Positions 1 to 8,749 of a DNA stretch of 64,000 nucleotides are shown here, piece by piece. Where the stretch lies: the NCBI RefSeq assembly GCF_033954835.1, contig NZ_CP121471.1, forward strand, positions 310,001 through 374,000, read 5' to 3'. Source of the stretch: Thiorhodovibrio frisius (GTDB taxonomy: Bacteria > Pseudomonadota > Gammaproteobacteria > Chromatiales > Chromatiaceae). Each line of letters begins with the position of its first letter. Within the stretch, counting starts at the first letter, position 1. The notes under the pieces are model-generated. The model was not told the DNA's origin, ran no database searches, and saw nothing but the letters and a program-made list of their open reading frames with translations. The position numbers were made by a program, and so were the translations under genes.

Positions 1-1567
1 CGACCGCGGCGCGAGCCTCCGGATGCTTGCCATCGGGTGAGGCGGGATGCTGATAGAGTTCGGCAACTGTCACCTCGCCGCCGATACTCTCGCGCACCGC
101 TACCGCCGGTCGCCCGCTGCGCACTTGCAGCTGGAACTCGCGCGCCAGGCGCTCCAGCACAATCTGCAAGTGCAACTCGCCCATGCCGCGCAGCAGACGC
201 TGACCGGTGTCCGGGTCTTCTTCCACTCGCAGCGTCGGGTCTTCCTGCACCACCTTGTCCAGGGCTTCGAGCAGCTTGTCTTCATCGGCACTGCTGCCCG
301 GCTCGATGGCCAGACTGAGCACCGGGGTGCGGGTGTCGATGCGCTCGAGGCTGACAACATGCTCGGGATGGCACAGAGTATCGCCGGTTGCGGCATGACG
401 CAGGCCGGCCAGCAGGACGATCTGCCCGGGGCCAGCCTCCTCAAGCTTAGTTTTTTTGCCGGCGTCGATGTCGAAAATGCGCGCGACATGCTCTTTGACA
501 ATCTGGCCATCGGCGCCGATGAAGGCCACAGCGTCGCCAGGACGGATGCGATTGCGATAAATGCGCGTGAAGCAATGCCGGCGCCCATCCCAGAGCTGCA
601 CCTTGAACACCAGAGCAACAAGCGGCCCGTCGCCGCCTATAACAATGGACTCGGTTGCTGGTTGGCCGCCTGACTCGGGAGTGTCTGCTCTTGCCGGGAG
701 GCGCTGCGCGGGCATCGGCGGGCGATCTGTCGGCGCCGGCAGCAACTCGACCACCGCGTCGAGCAGCGGCTGCACCCCAAGATTGCGCAGCGCACTGCCG
801 CCAAAGCAGGGAAATAGCCGACCGCTCAAGGTTCCCTGGCGCAGGGCAGCGAGAAGCGCATCAGGCGCCACAGACTCGCCGGCCAGCACCGGCTCGGCCA
901 GGGCATCGTCGACTTCGGCCAGCGCGAGCAGTAAGGACTCGCGCAGCCCGGCCACCGATTTCCAGAGCGCATCGGGACAGAGCGCACGTCGGGGCGCCTC
1001 CCCCTGCTCGCCATGGAACTCAATCAACTCCCCATGGATCAGATCAATCACCGCGTTGCGCTCAGGCAGTGGTAAGGTAACCGCTACCGGCGCAACGCCG
1101 AGCCGTGTGGCAATATCAGCCATGGCCTGGGTGAAATCGGCCCCCGGTCGGTCCATCTTGTTAATAAAAAACAGCGTCGGGAGCTGAAAATGGCAACGTT
1201 GGCGCCATACGGTTTCGGTCTGGGGCTCGACCCCACGCACGCCATCGAGCACCAGGATTACGCCGTCGAGAACGCGCATGGCGCGCTCCACCTCAATAGT
1301 GAAATCGACATGGCCCGGAGTATCGATGATTTGCAGCAGGTGCTCGCGCCAGGGCGCACGTGTCACCGCAGCGGTGATGGTGATGCCGTGTTCCTGTTCC
1401 TCGGCCATCCAGTCCATGTGGGCGGCGCCTTCATGCACTTCACCAATTTTGTGCAAAGCGCCGGTATAGAACAAAATGCGCTCGGTCAGGGTGGTTTTGC
1501 CGGCATCGACATGGGCGGCAACGCCGATATTTCGCACGCACTGGAGTTTGTGGGTATGACAAGTCAC
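1..1567 (-). CDS. Elongation factor G-like translational GTPase, 5' part only
   Basis: About 520 residues are visible and the C-terminal end runs off the left edge. The N-terminal GTPase domain is clear: G1 AHVDAGKTT, the switch region around EEQEHGITIT, G3 DTPGH and G4 NKMD. A domain II-like stretch and the start of domain III follow (LHLQIVLERLAREF). EF-G drives ribosomal translocation and splits ribosomes in recycling. This copy is diverged (for example HVDAGKTT instead of HIDAGKTT), stands alone without rpsL/rpsG/tufA, and could be an EF-G paralogue rather than the main factor; a TetM-like ribosome-protection factor cannot be excluded without the C-terminus. No ATG precedes the conserved block: the best starts are GTG at 1567 or GTG at 1537, neither with a strong ribosome binding site. 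It is divergent from the L,D-transpeptidase gene. Confidence 0.85.
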   Translation of the reverse strand, partial: MTCHTHKLQCVRNIGVAAHVDAGKTTLTERILFYTGALHKIGEVHEGAAHMDWMAEEQEHGITITAAVTRAPWREHLLQIIDTPGHVDFTIEVERAMRVLDGVILVLDGVRGVEPQTETVWRQRCHFQLPTLFFINKMDRPGADFTQAMADIATRLGVAPVAVTLPLPERNAVIDLIHGELIEFHGEQGEAPRRALCPDALWKSVAGLRESLLLALAEVDDALAEPVLAGESVAPDALLAALRQGTLSGRLFPCFGGSALRNLGVQPLLDAVVELLPAPTDRPPMPAQRLPARADTPESGGQPATESIVIGGDGPLVALVFKVQLWDGRRHCFTRIYRNRIRPGDAVAFIGADGQIVKEHVARIFDIDAGKKTKLEEAGPGQIVLLAGLRHAATGDTLCHPEHVVSLERIDTRTPVLSLAIEPGSSADEDKLLEALDKVVQEDPTLRVEEDPDTGQRLLRGMGELHLQIVLERLAREFQLQVRSGRPAVAVRESIGGEVTVAELYQHPASPDGKHPEARAAV

Positions 1568-1630
1568 AACAGCAGCCTGAGCTTTCAAGCAAGTAATCTG
1601 GAAGGATGTCGCGCATCATCCTGGCCATTG

Positions 1631-2602
1631 ATGGCACAAATCAAGCCCCGAATCAGTAGGCGCCGCAAAAACGCCGCATTCTGGCTGACGGGCGGTCTGT
1701 GGCTATTGGCTCTGGCCTCGGGAGTCGGGCTGGCATCAGAGCCATACAGACTCACGAGCCCCAATGATGATGTCATTGGCACGCCTTTCTATGTCAAGGC
1801 CGACTCGCGCCAGACGCTGCTCGATATCGGCCGTCATAACGGCCTAGGCTTCGATGAGATGGAGCAGGCCAATCCGAATGTCGATATGTGGGTGCCCGCA
1901 GATGGTGCCGATGTGCTGATTCCAGCGCGCCAGGTGTTGCCAGACGCGCCACGAAACGGCCTGGTGCTAAACACCGCCGAGAAGCGACTCTATTACTTCC
2001 GCTCAGCACAGGAGGTCGAGACCTATTCGGTTGGCACCGGGCGTGAGGGCTGGGAGACGCCAGTTGGTCGCTACAGCATTGTCGAGAAGATTAAGGGCCC
2101 AACCTGGACGCCACCGGCATCCATCCGCGCCGAACATGCGGCCAAGGGCGATATTCTGCCCGCCGTGGTGCCTGCCGGACCGGACAATCCGCTGGGGGCC
2201 TATGCGATGCGCCTGAGCAATCGCAGTTACCTGATCCATGGCACCAACAAGCCCTGGGGCGTTGGCATGCCTGTGAGCCACGGCTGCACCCGCATGTTTC
2301 CTGAGGATATCGAGAGTCTGTTTGGCAGGGTTCCGGTTGGAACACCGGTGACAATTGTGGATCAGCCCTACAAGGCGGGCTGGCTGGGCGATGAGCTTTA
2401 TCTGGAAGCAAACGCGACTGACGAACAGCGTGCCAGCGTGAGCGTGGAAGATGTGATTCCGGCATCCATCAAGCAGGCGCCGGGGGTGGCGATCAACTGG
2501 GATCAGGTCAGACAGGTTGTTCAGAAAAATACCGGCCTACCCACCGTGGTGGGCGGCCGGCAAGAATCAGCCAGCTGGCATTACTTGGACATGATCTTCT
2601 GA
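1631..2602 (+). CDS. L,D-transpeptidase (ErfK/YbiS/YcfS/YnhG, YkuD domain)
   Basis: A 323-residue exported enzyme. A basic N-terminus (SRRRKNAAFW) and a hydrophobic segment to about residue 35 look like a signal peptide. Residues 40-100 form a LysM-like region (LLDIGRHNGLGFDEMEQANP), then the YkuD catalytic domain at about 110-260. The catalytic signature is at residues 215-220, SHGCTR, against the usual SHGCIR, with the partner histidine in YLIHGTNKP. The family cross-links peptidoglycan through meso-DAP or attaches Braun lipoprotein to it. The frame is open upstream to 1190, but that part is antisense to the EF-G-like gene, so ATG 1631 is chosen. The gene is convergent with, and overlaps by 22 bases, the lipoprotein gene that is its likely substrate. 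Confidence 0.93.
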   Translation: MAQIKPRISRRRKNAAFWLTGGLWLLALASGVGLASEPYRLTSPNDDVIGTPFYVKADSRQTLLDIGRHNGLGFDEMEQANPNVDMWVPADGADVLIPARQVLPDAPRNGLVLNTAEKRLYYFRSAQEVETYSVGTGREGWETPVGRYSIVEKIKGPTWTPPASIRAEHAAKGDILPAVVPAGPDNPLGAYAMRLSNRSYLIHGTNKPWGVGMPVSHGCTRMFPEDIESLFGRVPVGTPVTIVDQPYKAGWLGDELYLEANATDEQRASVSVEDVIPASIKQAPGVAINWDQVRQVVQKNTGLPTVVGGRQESASWHYLDMIF

Positions 2603-2778
2603 TACATGCGGTTAATGCGCTCTTCGTTCGCATTGCAGCACGCCTGGGCTGCATTGGCTGAATCCATGGCTGCGGCAGCCATGTCACGTGCTTCCTGATC
2701 GGTAGCACAACCGCCCAGCATACCGGCGCTCAGCACGGCGGCGATGGACAGAGAGGCGAGTTTCGTACGCTTAGTCAT
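2581..2778 (-). CDS. lpp: Braun-type (Lpp/OprI-like) murein lipoprotein
   Basis: A 65-residue preprotein with a lipoprotein signal peptide ending in the lipobox LGGC (lipid-bearing Cys24). The mature chain is about 42 residues: an alanine-rich heptad segment (ARDMAAAAMDSANAAQ), as in the alanine-zipper trimers of OprI/Lpp, a Cys-Cys pair, and a C-terminal lysine (QKIMSK). In Braun lipoprotein the C-terminal lysine is the residue bound to meso-DAP of peptidoglycan. A clear ribosome binding site (GGAGAAG) precedes the ATG, and a TATAAC box lies about 45 bases upstream of the start. The 3' end overlaps the L,D-transpeptidase gene. Function is inferred from composition, lipobox, terminal lysine and context. 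Confidence 0.88.
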   Translation of the reverse strand: MTKRTKLASLSIAAVLSAGMLGGCATDQEARDMAAAAMDSANAAQACCNANEERINRMYQKIMSK

Positions 2779-2985
2779 AGCATCTTCTCCGTAAATAACT
2801 GTTGCCTTATGGCGCGCTTGTTATACCACAGTCTGAGAAAAATTCGAGCCCCAAGCATCAGATTCTGCCTTCCCGCCCATTTTTGTGCCGACAACAAGAC
2901 TCTGGCGCCCGCGTTTCATCTTACCCTTGCCCGATGAAGCCAGCATCCGCGCAGCCGGTCAAACAATCAGGACATCAGTTTCCGA

Positions 2986-3618
2986 ATGAAGCAGTTCTAC
3001 CCCAACGCCCGCGCAGCGGACACCTCCGCCGAGGCCAATCCCTTTCGCTGCCAAGGGTTTGTGCGCGATGGCACCATTGCCTGCCTTGATGGCAGCCGCC
3101 GCGCCATTCAGTCCCTGCCGGCTTTTCTGCGCGCACTGCTGGTCACCGATGGCACGGTCACCAAGATTCTCGAGGCGTTTTTTTGGGAACCGGTAATGGT
3201 CGATACCCTGTATCAGGAATTCACAACAGCTGAAGCGGCCATTCCCTGGGTTGAGATCCGTCCGGGCGACCGCGCCCTGGCGCGACGGGTTCGTCTGCGC
3301 GGCGGCGATTCCGGCCTTGAGTATGCGCGTGCCGACTCGGTGGTTCGCTCCGAACGGGTTCCCGATCATTTCCGCCAACGTCTGATCGACCGCGAAATCG
3401 GCATTGGCGCCCTGATCCGCGACAGCGGACTCGAAAGCTACCGCGAGGTGATGGAGGTCGGCGTCAATCCGGGAACTGCGGATGCGGGGCAAAGCCCGCA
3501 AGGCGACAGCCTGTTCCGGACCTATCGGATTATCATCGGCAGCGAGCCGGTGATCCTGATTACCGAAACCTTTCCGCTGGCACTGTTTCGCACGCCAAAC
3601 CAAGCTCAGGCGGATTGA
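2986..3618 (+). CDS. Chorismate lyase-like protein (UbiC/DUF98 family)
   Basis: 210 residues, somewhat longer than E. coli UbiC (about 165) but close to the DUF98 chorismate-pyruvate lyase-like branch. The recognisable core is [19 protein letters not shown] with the following Leu-Tyr-Gln-Glu, plus a C-terminal segment ending [10 protein letters not shown]. Chorismate lyases release pyruvate to give 4-hydroxybenzoate, the first step of ubiquinone head-group synthesis; some DUF98 members act on related chorismate pathways. No ubiA follows: the gene stands alone and is convergent with lipB, overlapping it by 13 bases. The assignment rests on recalled family motifs; the exact substrate is uncertain. 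Confidence 0.7.
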   Translation: MKQFYPNARAADTSAEANPFRCQGFVRDGTIACLDGSRRAIQSLPAFLRALLVTDGTVTKILEAFFWEPVMVDTLYQEFTTAEAAIPWVEIRPGDRALARRVRLRGGDSGLEYARADSVVRSERVPDHFRQRLIDREIGIGALIRDSGLESYREVMEVGVNPGTADAGQSPQGDSLFRTYRIIIGSEPVILITETFPLALFRTPNQAQAD

Positions 3619-4235
3619 AGCGAGATACCCAGCTCATCGACCAGAACCGCAGCGACAGCGGCAGGCGGGAGAAGACAACCAAGATCGGCCATTTGGGTAA
3701 CTTTTAGCCCAGGATAGCCGCAGGGATGGATGCGCGAGAAGGGTGCCAGGTCCATCGCCACATTGAGCGCGAGGCCATGGTAACTACAACTGCGGCGCAC
3801 GCGCAGACCGAGCGCCGCGATTTTCGCCGCTCCCACATAGACACCGGGGGCTCCGGCCCGGGTGGCCGCCGCAATCCCCTGAGCATCGAGCACGACAACC
3901 ACTGCCTGCTCGAGCAGGTTGACCAGTTGTCGCACGCCAAGCCCGAGGCGGCGCAAGTCGAGCAGGACATAGACCACAACCTGGCCGGGTCCGTGATAGG
4001 TGACCTGGCCACCTCGATCACTTTGGATGACGGGAATGTCACCCGGATTCAGCAGGTGTTCGCGCCGGCCAGCCTGGCCCAGGGTAAAGACCGAGTCATG
4101 CTCGACCACCCAGAGTTCATCCGGAGTGTTGGCATCGCGCCCATCGGTGAAGGCAACCATTTGCGCAAGCGTGTCGGAATAGGCGCGGCGCCCAAGCTGG
4201 CGCACCACACAGCCGCCATCACAAGGCATAGACAA
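3606..4235 (-). CDS. lipB: Octanoyl-[acyl-carrier protein]:protein octanoyltransferase
   Basis: 209 residues, normal for LipB. The hallmarks are [12 protein letters not shown] (substrate-binding segment) and the catalytic-cysteine region [14 protein letters not shown], with the conserved lysine in [10 protein letters not shown]. LipB moves octanoyl from acyl-carrier protein to the lipoyl domains of 2-oxoacid dehydrogenases and GcvH, and LipA then inserts sulfur. The neighbour upstream is ybeD, as in many gammaproteobacteria, with a 17-base overlap. lipA, usually next to lipB, is absent here; the downstream neighbour is the convergent chorismate-lyase-like gene. Confidence 0.95.
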   Translation of the reverse strand: MSMPCDGGCVVRQLGRRAYSDTLAQMVAFTDGRDANTPDELWVVEHDSVFTLGQAGRREHLLNPGDIPVIQSDRGGQVTYHGPGQVVVYVLLDLRRLGLGVRQLVNLLEQAVVVVLDAQGIAAATRAGAPGVYVGAAKIAALGLRVRRSCSYHGLALNVAMDLAPFSRIHPCGYPGLKVTQMADLGCLLPPAAVAAVLVDELGISLQSA

Positions 4236-4536
4236 TTGCTTCGTGCGCCGTCAACTCGCGATAAATAGCATCAAGCTGCGCTTTGCTTTGGGCCTCGAAC
4301 ACGACCGTTACCGACAGCCACTTGCCATTGGTGCTCGGGCGGTGACGCACCTGCTCTGGAGCAACCCCGTCAGTGTGGCGCGCGAGAATCTCGAGCACTA
4401 GGGTGGCAATATCCTGCTCAGCCAGCCCCATCGCCTTGATGGGGAACTGGGAGGGGAATTCCAGCAGGGTCTCGCCTGATTCAGGCGCGTCGCTGGCGTG
4501 CGGATCGACGCTGACAGTGCCATGTGCCTCAGTCAT
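4219..4536 (-). CDS. ybeD: YbeD/DUF493 family small ACT-like protein
   Basis: 105 residues from ATG 4536. The conserved core is [16 protein letters not shown], then [20 protein letters not shown] and the terminal [13 protein letters not shown]-like helix and strand, the ferredoxin-like fold of DUF493. Its role is unproven in the family; it is nearly always next to lipB or dacA. The frame continues upstream, but that part lies inside the aminotransferase gene on the same strand, so the start at 4536 (8-base overlap) is preferred. It sits between dat and lipB with overlaps on both sides, implying translational coupling. Confidence 0.9.
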   Translation of the reverse strand: MTEAHGTVSVDPHASDAPESGETLLEFPSQFPIKAMGLAEQDIATLVLEILARHTDGVAPEQVRHRPSTNGKWLSVTVVFEAQSKAQLDAIYRELTAHEAIVYAL

Positions 4537-5422
4537 GGCCGCTTTGCCCAAGCTCGGCCTTGCAGGCCTGATAGGCGGCATCGAGCTGTTGCCACAGCGG
4601 ACCGACCCGACCATCACCCACAGGTTCACCATCAAGCCGGGTGACCGGCACAAGCTCGCGCGTGGAGCTGCAAATCCACAGCTCATCGGCGCTGCGACAA
4701 TCCTCTACCGATACTGGCTGTTCGGTGAGCGGCAGGCGCTCGCGCCCGGCCAACTCAATAATCAGATCGCGGGTAATCCCGGAGAGCAACTCGGGACCAG
4801 TGGGCGGCGTAGTCACGTAGCGATCGCGTATGACAAAAAGATTGCTGGTCGAGCCTTCCACCACGCGGCCATCGCGCACCAGCAGGGCTTCCTCTGCGCC
4901 TTGATCGGCCGCTTCCTGGCGCAGCAGCACAGCGGCGACAAGGGAGATGGACTTAATGTCGCAGCGCTGCCAGCGGGTATCCTCACACAGCACCGCAGAA
5001 ACTCCCTGCTCGGCAATGCGCGGGTTGCGCGGCGCCAGGGCTTTTGTCATGACAAAGACTGTTGGGCTGGTGTTTTCCGGAAAGCGATGATCGCGTCCAT
5101 CCGGGGCTCCGCGCGTCACCTGCAAATAAAGGGCCTGATTGGCCGCTTCATGGGAGCGCAGCAGGTGCGCGAAAATGCCTTCCCAATCAGCGCGCGACAG
5201 TGGATTGGCAAGGCGAATACCGGCCAGACTGCGCTCAAGCCGATCAAGGTGGGCATGCAGCCGCAGGGGTTTGCGATCATAGGCAGGAATGACCTCATAC
5301 ACGCCATCGCCAAACAGAAAACCCCGATCAAGCACCGGCACCCGCGCCTCGGCCAGGGGCATGAAATGACCATTGAGGTAAACCGTGCCGAGGTGAACCG
5401 CGCTCTGCTGGTCGGTCTTCAT
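4529..5422 (-). CDS. dat: D-amino-acid aminotransferase, class IV PLP fold
   Basis: 297 residues from ATG 5422; an upstream ATG at 5449 would overlap dacA by 13 bases. Class IV features are VPVLDRGFLFGDGVYEV near the N-terminus, the PLP lysine region CDIKSISLVAAVLLRQEA, and VEGSTSNLFVI with the later LLSGITRDLIIELA. The family includes D-alanine, branched-chain and aminodeoxychorismate enzymes. Its place between dacA (a D-alanine-releasing carboxypeptidase) and ybeD-lipB supports D-amino-acid aminotransferase, which makes or recycles D-Ala and D-Glu for peptidoglycan. The exact specificity is not proved by sequence alone. Confidence 0.85.
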   Translation of the reverse strand: MKTDQQSAVHLGTVYLNGHFMPLAEARVPVLDRGFLFGDGVYEVIPAYDRKPLRLHAHLDRLERSLAGIRLANPLSRADWEGIFAHLLRSHEAANQALYLQVTRGAPDGRDHRFPENTSPTVFVMTKALAPRNPRIAEQGVSAVLCEDTRWQRCDIKSISLVAAVLLRQEAADQGAEEALLVRDGRVVEGSTSNLFVIRDRYVTTPPTGPELLSGITRDLIIELAGRERLPLTEQPVSVEDCRSADELWICSSTRELVPVTRLDGEPVGDGRVGPLWQQLDAAYQACKAELGQSGHD

Positions 5423-5436
5423 TCCCGTAATGCTCG

Positions 5437-6612
5437 TCACTGGAACCACAGCAAAACAATATCGGTGGCACGCCGCAGCAGCCCACCGAGCGGGATTGTC
5501 TCCAATGCCACCAGCGGCACCCGCTGAAGTTCCTCGTCGTTTAGGCTGACGACAATATCCCCAACACGCTCACCCTGCCCGATGGGCGCAGTGATGTCTG
5601 CCGCTGCCTCGAGCCGGGTGACGACATTCTCGTAGCTACCGCGCGGGATGCTGATCGACAGATCAGTTGCCGGCCCAACCGGCAACGTCTTCGTCTCTCC
5701 CTTCCATACCCGCAGATTCTCCACTGGCTTGTTGGCTGGGAAGAGTTCGATAGTTTCATAGAAGCGGAAACCGTAATTCAGCAGCGCCAGGCTGTCGCGA
5801 GCGCGCGCTTTGGTGCTCCCGGTTTTCATGACCACCGAGATCATGCGCTGCGCGTCGCGCTTTGCCGAGGCGACCAGACAGTAGCCCGCCTCCTCAGTGT
5901 GACCAGTCTTGACGCCATCGACGCTCGGGTCCTGACGCAGCAGCGTATTGCGGTTGTACTGGCGGATATCGTTGTAGGTAAACTCCTCCTGCGAGTACCA
6001 GCCGTAGTAGTCGGGGAAGTCGCGAATCATTGCCCGGGCCAGAATCGCGATATCCCGTGGCGTGCTGTAGTGCAGGGGGTCTGGTAGCCCCGGCGCGTTG
6101 GTGAAATGCGAGCCGGTCATCCCGAGGCGTGCCGCTGCCGCATTCATCATGTCCGCGAAGGCTGACTCGCTACCGGCAATGTGTTCGGCAAGAGCAACGC
6201 TGGCATCATTACCGGACTGCACGATCATGCCCTGAAGCAAGTCTTCGACACCGACGCGCTTGCCAACCTCGACGAACATCTTGGACCCGCCGGTACGCCA
6301 AGCCTTTTCGCTGATGAGCACATCGTCGGTGAGCGCCAGATGCCCGGCAGCCAATTCACCAAAGACCACATAAGCCGTCATGATTTTGGTCAGACTGGCC
6401 GGCGCGAGCCGCTCATCGGCATTGAGTTCGACCAGAACTTTGCCACTTGCGAAGTCCATCAGCACATAGCCGCCGGCTTCTAGCTGCGGTGGCTCGGGCA
6501 CGACCGGGGCATCGGCGGCCACTGGAGCCACCAGCACTGCGCCCAGCAGCCCGACGATCAGGAGGCGGTCTAGCAACGCGGCCAGATGGGGGAATCTTGC
6601 CAAAGAAAACAT
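5437..6612 (-). CDS. dacA: D-alanyl-D-alanine carboxypeptidase (PBP5/6 class)
   Basis: 391 residues, the normal length. After a signal peptide, the penicillin-binding active site shows SLTK (near residue 72), SGN (QSGNDASVALAEHIAG) and KTG (DGVKTGHTEEAGYC, near residue 234). A C-terminal beta-domain follows, and the chain ends in an amphipathic stretch (LLRRATDIVLLWF) that in PBP5/6 anchors the protein to the outer face of the inner membrane. It trims the terminal D-Ala of pentapeptides and so limits cross-linking. It lies in the elongation gene block after rlpA and before dat. Confidence 0.96.
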   Translation of the reverse strand: MFSLARFPHLAALLDRLLIVGLLGAVLVAPVAADAPVVPEPPQLEAGGYVLMDFASGKVLVELNADERLAPASLTKIMTAYVVFGELAAGHLALTDDVLISEKAWRTGGSKMFVEVGKRVGVEDLLQGMIVQSGNDASVALAEHIAGSESAFADMMNAAAARLGMTGSHFTNAPGLPDPLHYSTPRDIAILARAMIRDFPDYYGWYSQEEFTYNDIRQYNRNTLLRQDPSVDGVKTGHTEEAGYCLVASAKRDAQRMISVVMKTGSTKARARDSLALLNYGFRFYETIELFPANKPVENLRVWKGETKTLPVGPATDLSISIPRGSYENVVTRLEAAADITAPIGQGERVGDIVVSLNDEELQRVPLVALETIPLGGLLRRATDIVLLWFQ

Positions 6613-6723
6613 GTTAGATAGTTACCAGCGAAGAAAGCGCGGCGCAGGACCGCCGAATAGGAAAATTGTAACCCATCGGCGGATGTCAGGTTGACTCCCG
6701 GTTGCGCTGTTGGCATCCGCCTG

Positions 6724-7575
6724 TCAGCGACCGATCACCATCCCTTGCGCGAGCCCCAGGCTGGCTAGGCGCTGCGAAACTGCCTCTGCCTCGGCGCGGG
6801 AGCCGAGCGGACCGACGCGCACTTTGTAGGGCGCCACCTCGGCTTCAGCACCGGGTCGGATGTTGACCGGCTCTGGAACATGGGCCAGCAACCGCTGGCG
6901 CAACTCCTCGGCATTGGCAAGCTGGTCGAAAGCACCGACCTGCAGATAGAGCTGATCGTCGGCTGCGAGAACTGGATCTTCAAACGGACCAGCAGCCCGC
7001 TGCTGATGCTCGAGCCGGGCCGGTGGCGGGGCTTTCACTAGGCCGCCGTGATCGCGCGGATCAATTGAGCGCACCTCCACTTTGGCCGTGCCGGCAGCCA
7101 CGACACCGAGCTTTCTCGCCGCCGCGTAGGACAGGTCAATGATGCGCCCGCCATGGAAGGGACCGCGATCATTGACACGCACCACGGCCACGCGACCGTT
7201 TTCCAGGTTGGTCACCTGCACATAACTCGGCAGCGGCAGCGTCTTGTGAGCCGCCGTCATTTGATGCATATCGTACACCTCCCCACTGGAGGTGCGCCGA
7301 CCGTGGAACTTATTGCCGTACCAGGAGGCCTGTCCGCGCTCAACATAGCCCTTGCTGCTATCTTTGGTTTCATAGCGACGCCCCATCACAACATAGGACG
7401 ACATGTTTCCGTGTTTGGATTTGGGCTCGACCTTAGGAACCGCGTCTGGTGGACCAAAGGTCTGATCCTCATCCGAGCGAGTTGCGGTGCCGCCACCACA
7501 GCCGGCGAGCAGGAAAACAAGCAGAAAAACCAGGGCGCCAGATGTCAGCCAGCAAGGGAAAAGACGCGCGTTCAT
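6724..7575 (-). CDS. rlpA: RlpA family lipoprotein (septal ring lytic transglycosylase)
   Basis: 283 residues. The signal peptide ends in LLAGC (lipid-bearing Cys26). The double-psi beta-barrel domain is at about residues 80-170, with GQASWYGNKFHGRRTSSGE, MTAAHKTLPLPS and VRVNDRGPFHGGRIIDLS, which holds the catalytic Asp-Arg-Gly region. A C-terminal SPOR domain (about 205-283, YLQVGAFDQLANAEELRQRL) binds denuded glycan strands at division sites. The gene follows rodA and precedes dacA, a common order. Confidence 0.94.
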   Translation of the reverse strand: MNARLFPCWLTSGALVFLLVFLLAGCGGGTATRSDEDQTFGPPDAVPKVEPKSKHGNMSSYVVMGRRYETKDSSKGYVERGQASWYGNKFHGRRTSSGEVYDMHQMTAAHKTLPLPSYVQVTNLENGRVAVVRVNDRGPFHGGRIIDLSYAAARKLGVVAAGTAKVEVRSIDPRDHGGLVKAPPPARLEHQQRAAGPFEDPVLAADDQLYLQVGAFDQLANAEELRQRLLAHVPEPVNIRPGAEAEVAPYKVRVGPLGSRAEAEAVSQRLASLGLAQGMVIGR

Positions 7576-7630
7576 CGTAGCTCCTTCCTAACAAACTGCT
7601 TTCATTATAGCCACAAACATCTTATCTGGA

Positions 7631-8743
7631 CTAGGAATATTTTGATGTGTGAATCGACATCAGGATGCCAAAACCCGCCATGATGGTCACCAGGGAGGTT
7701 CCCCCATAACTGACCAGCGGCAGAGGCACTCCCACCACCGGCAACAGCCCGACCACCATGCCTGTGTTGACAAACAGATAGGTAAAAAACACCATGCTGA
7801 TGGCCCCGCCGAGCAGCCGCGAGTAGCTGTTCGGCGCGCGTGCTGCGATATAAAGCCCGCGAAAAATAATAAACAGATAGACCAGTAGCAACGCGAGAAT
7901 GCCGATCAGCCCAAACTCCTCGCCAAGCACCGCGAAAATAAAATCCGTCGAGCGCTCCGGCAGAAACTCCAGATGCGACTGGGTGCCGTGGAACCAGCCT
8001 TTGCCATGGATTCCGCCCGAGCCAATTGCAATTTGCGACTGAATGATGTGATAACCGGAGCCGAGCGGGTCAGATTGCGGGTCGAGAAACGTCAGCACGC
8101 GCTGGCGTTGGTAATCGTGCATTAAAAACCACAATATCGGCGCCGCACCAGCTGCCAACGCGCCAAGCAGCCCGATCAGACGCCAACTCAGCCCAGCCAT
8201 GAAAAGCACCATGACTGCGGCGCTGGTTACCATTAAAGCGGTGCCCAAATCCGGCTGCCGGGCAATCAGCAGCACCGGCACGGCGGTGATGATCACAGCC
8301 ACCAGGATGCGCCCCAGACTGGGCGGCAAGGCCGCGCCCGAGAGAAACCAGGCCAGCATCATGGGGACCGCCAGCTTGAGCAACTCAGATGGCTGAAAGC
8401 GAAACAGGCCGAGATCAAGCCAGCGCTGCGCACCCTTGCCAATCTCCCCGGTCACAGCCACCGCAACCAGCATGGCCACGCCAAAAACAAAGAGCGGCAG
8501 CGACAATCGGCGCAGATAATCGGGATGAATCTGCGCCATCCCCATCATCACCCCCAAGGCCAGGCCAAGCCGGAGCAGCTGGCGCTCGACCTGACCGCTG
8601 GACTGCTCGGTGGCGCTAAACAAAATCGCCAGCCCACAGCCACAGAGAACCAGCAGTCCGAGCAGCAACGGTAGGTCGATGTGCAAACGCGCAAACAGGC
8701 CGCGATCATCGCCTCCAGCCAGAATGTCTGAAAACATTGCCAC
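7631..8743 (-). CDS. rodA: Rod shape-determining peptidoglycan polymerase RodA (SEDS)
   Basis: 370 residues with about ten membrane segments. SEDS hallmarks: KGAQRWLDLGLFRFQPSE, the DLGTALM segment (ARQPDLGTALMV), and ERSTDFIFAVLGEEFGLIG. RodA polymerises lipid II into glycan strands for side-wall growth together with PBP2. It starts 7 bases after the PBP2 gene ends, so the two are almost certainly made together. The chain ends soon after the last conserved block (VPLPLVSYGGTSLV). Confidence 0.97.
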   Translation of the reverse strand: MAMFSDILAGGDDRGLFARLHIDLPLLLGLLVLCGCGLAILFSATEQSSGQVERQLLRLGLALGVMMGMAQIHPDYLRRLSLPLFVFGVAMLVAVAVTGEIGKGAQRWLDLGLFRFQPSELLKLAVPMMLAWFLSGAALPPSLGRILVAVIITAVPVLLIARQPDLGTALMVTSAAVMVLFMAGLSWRLIGLLGALAAGAAPILWFLMHDYQRQRVLTFLDPQSDPLGSGYHIIQSQIAIGSGGIHGKGWFHGTQSHLEFLPERSTDFIFAVLGEEFGLIGILALLLVYLFIIFRGLYIAARAPNSYSRLLGGAISMVFFTYLFVNTGMVVGLLPVVGVPLPLVSYGGTSLVTIMAGFGILMSIHTSKYS

Positions 8744-8749
8744 CGTTGC

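Noticed and set aside
1190-1630. Upstream extension of the L,D-transpeptidase frame
   Set aside because: It is antisense to the conserved GTPase domain of the EF-G-like gene, and a signal peptide begins right after ATG 1631.
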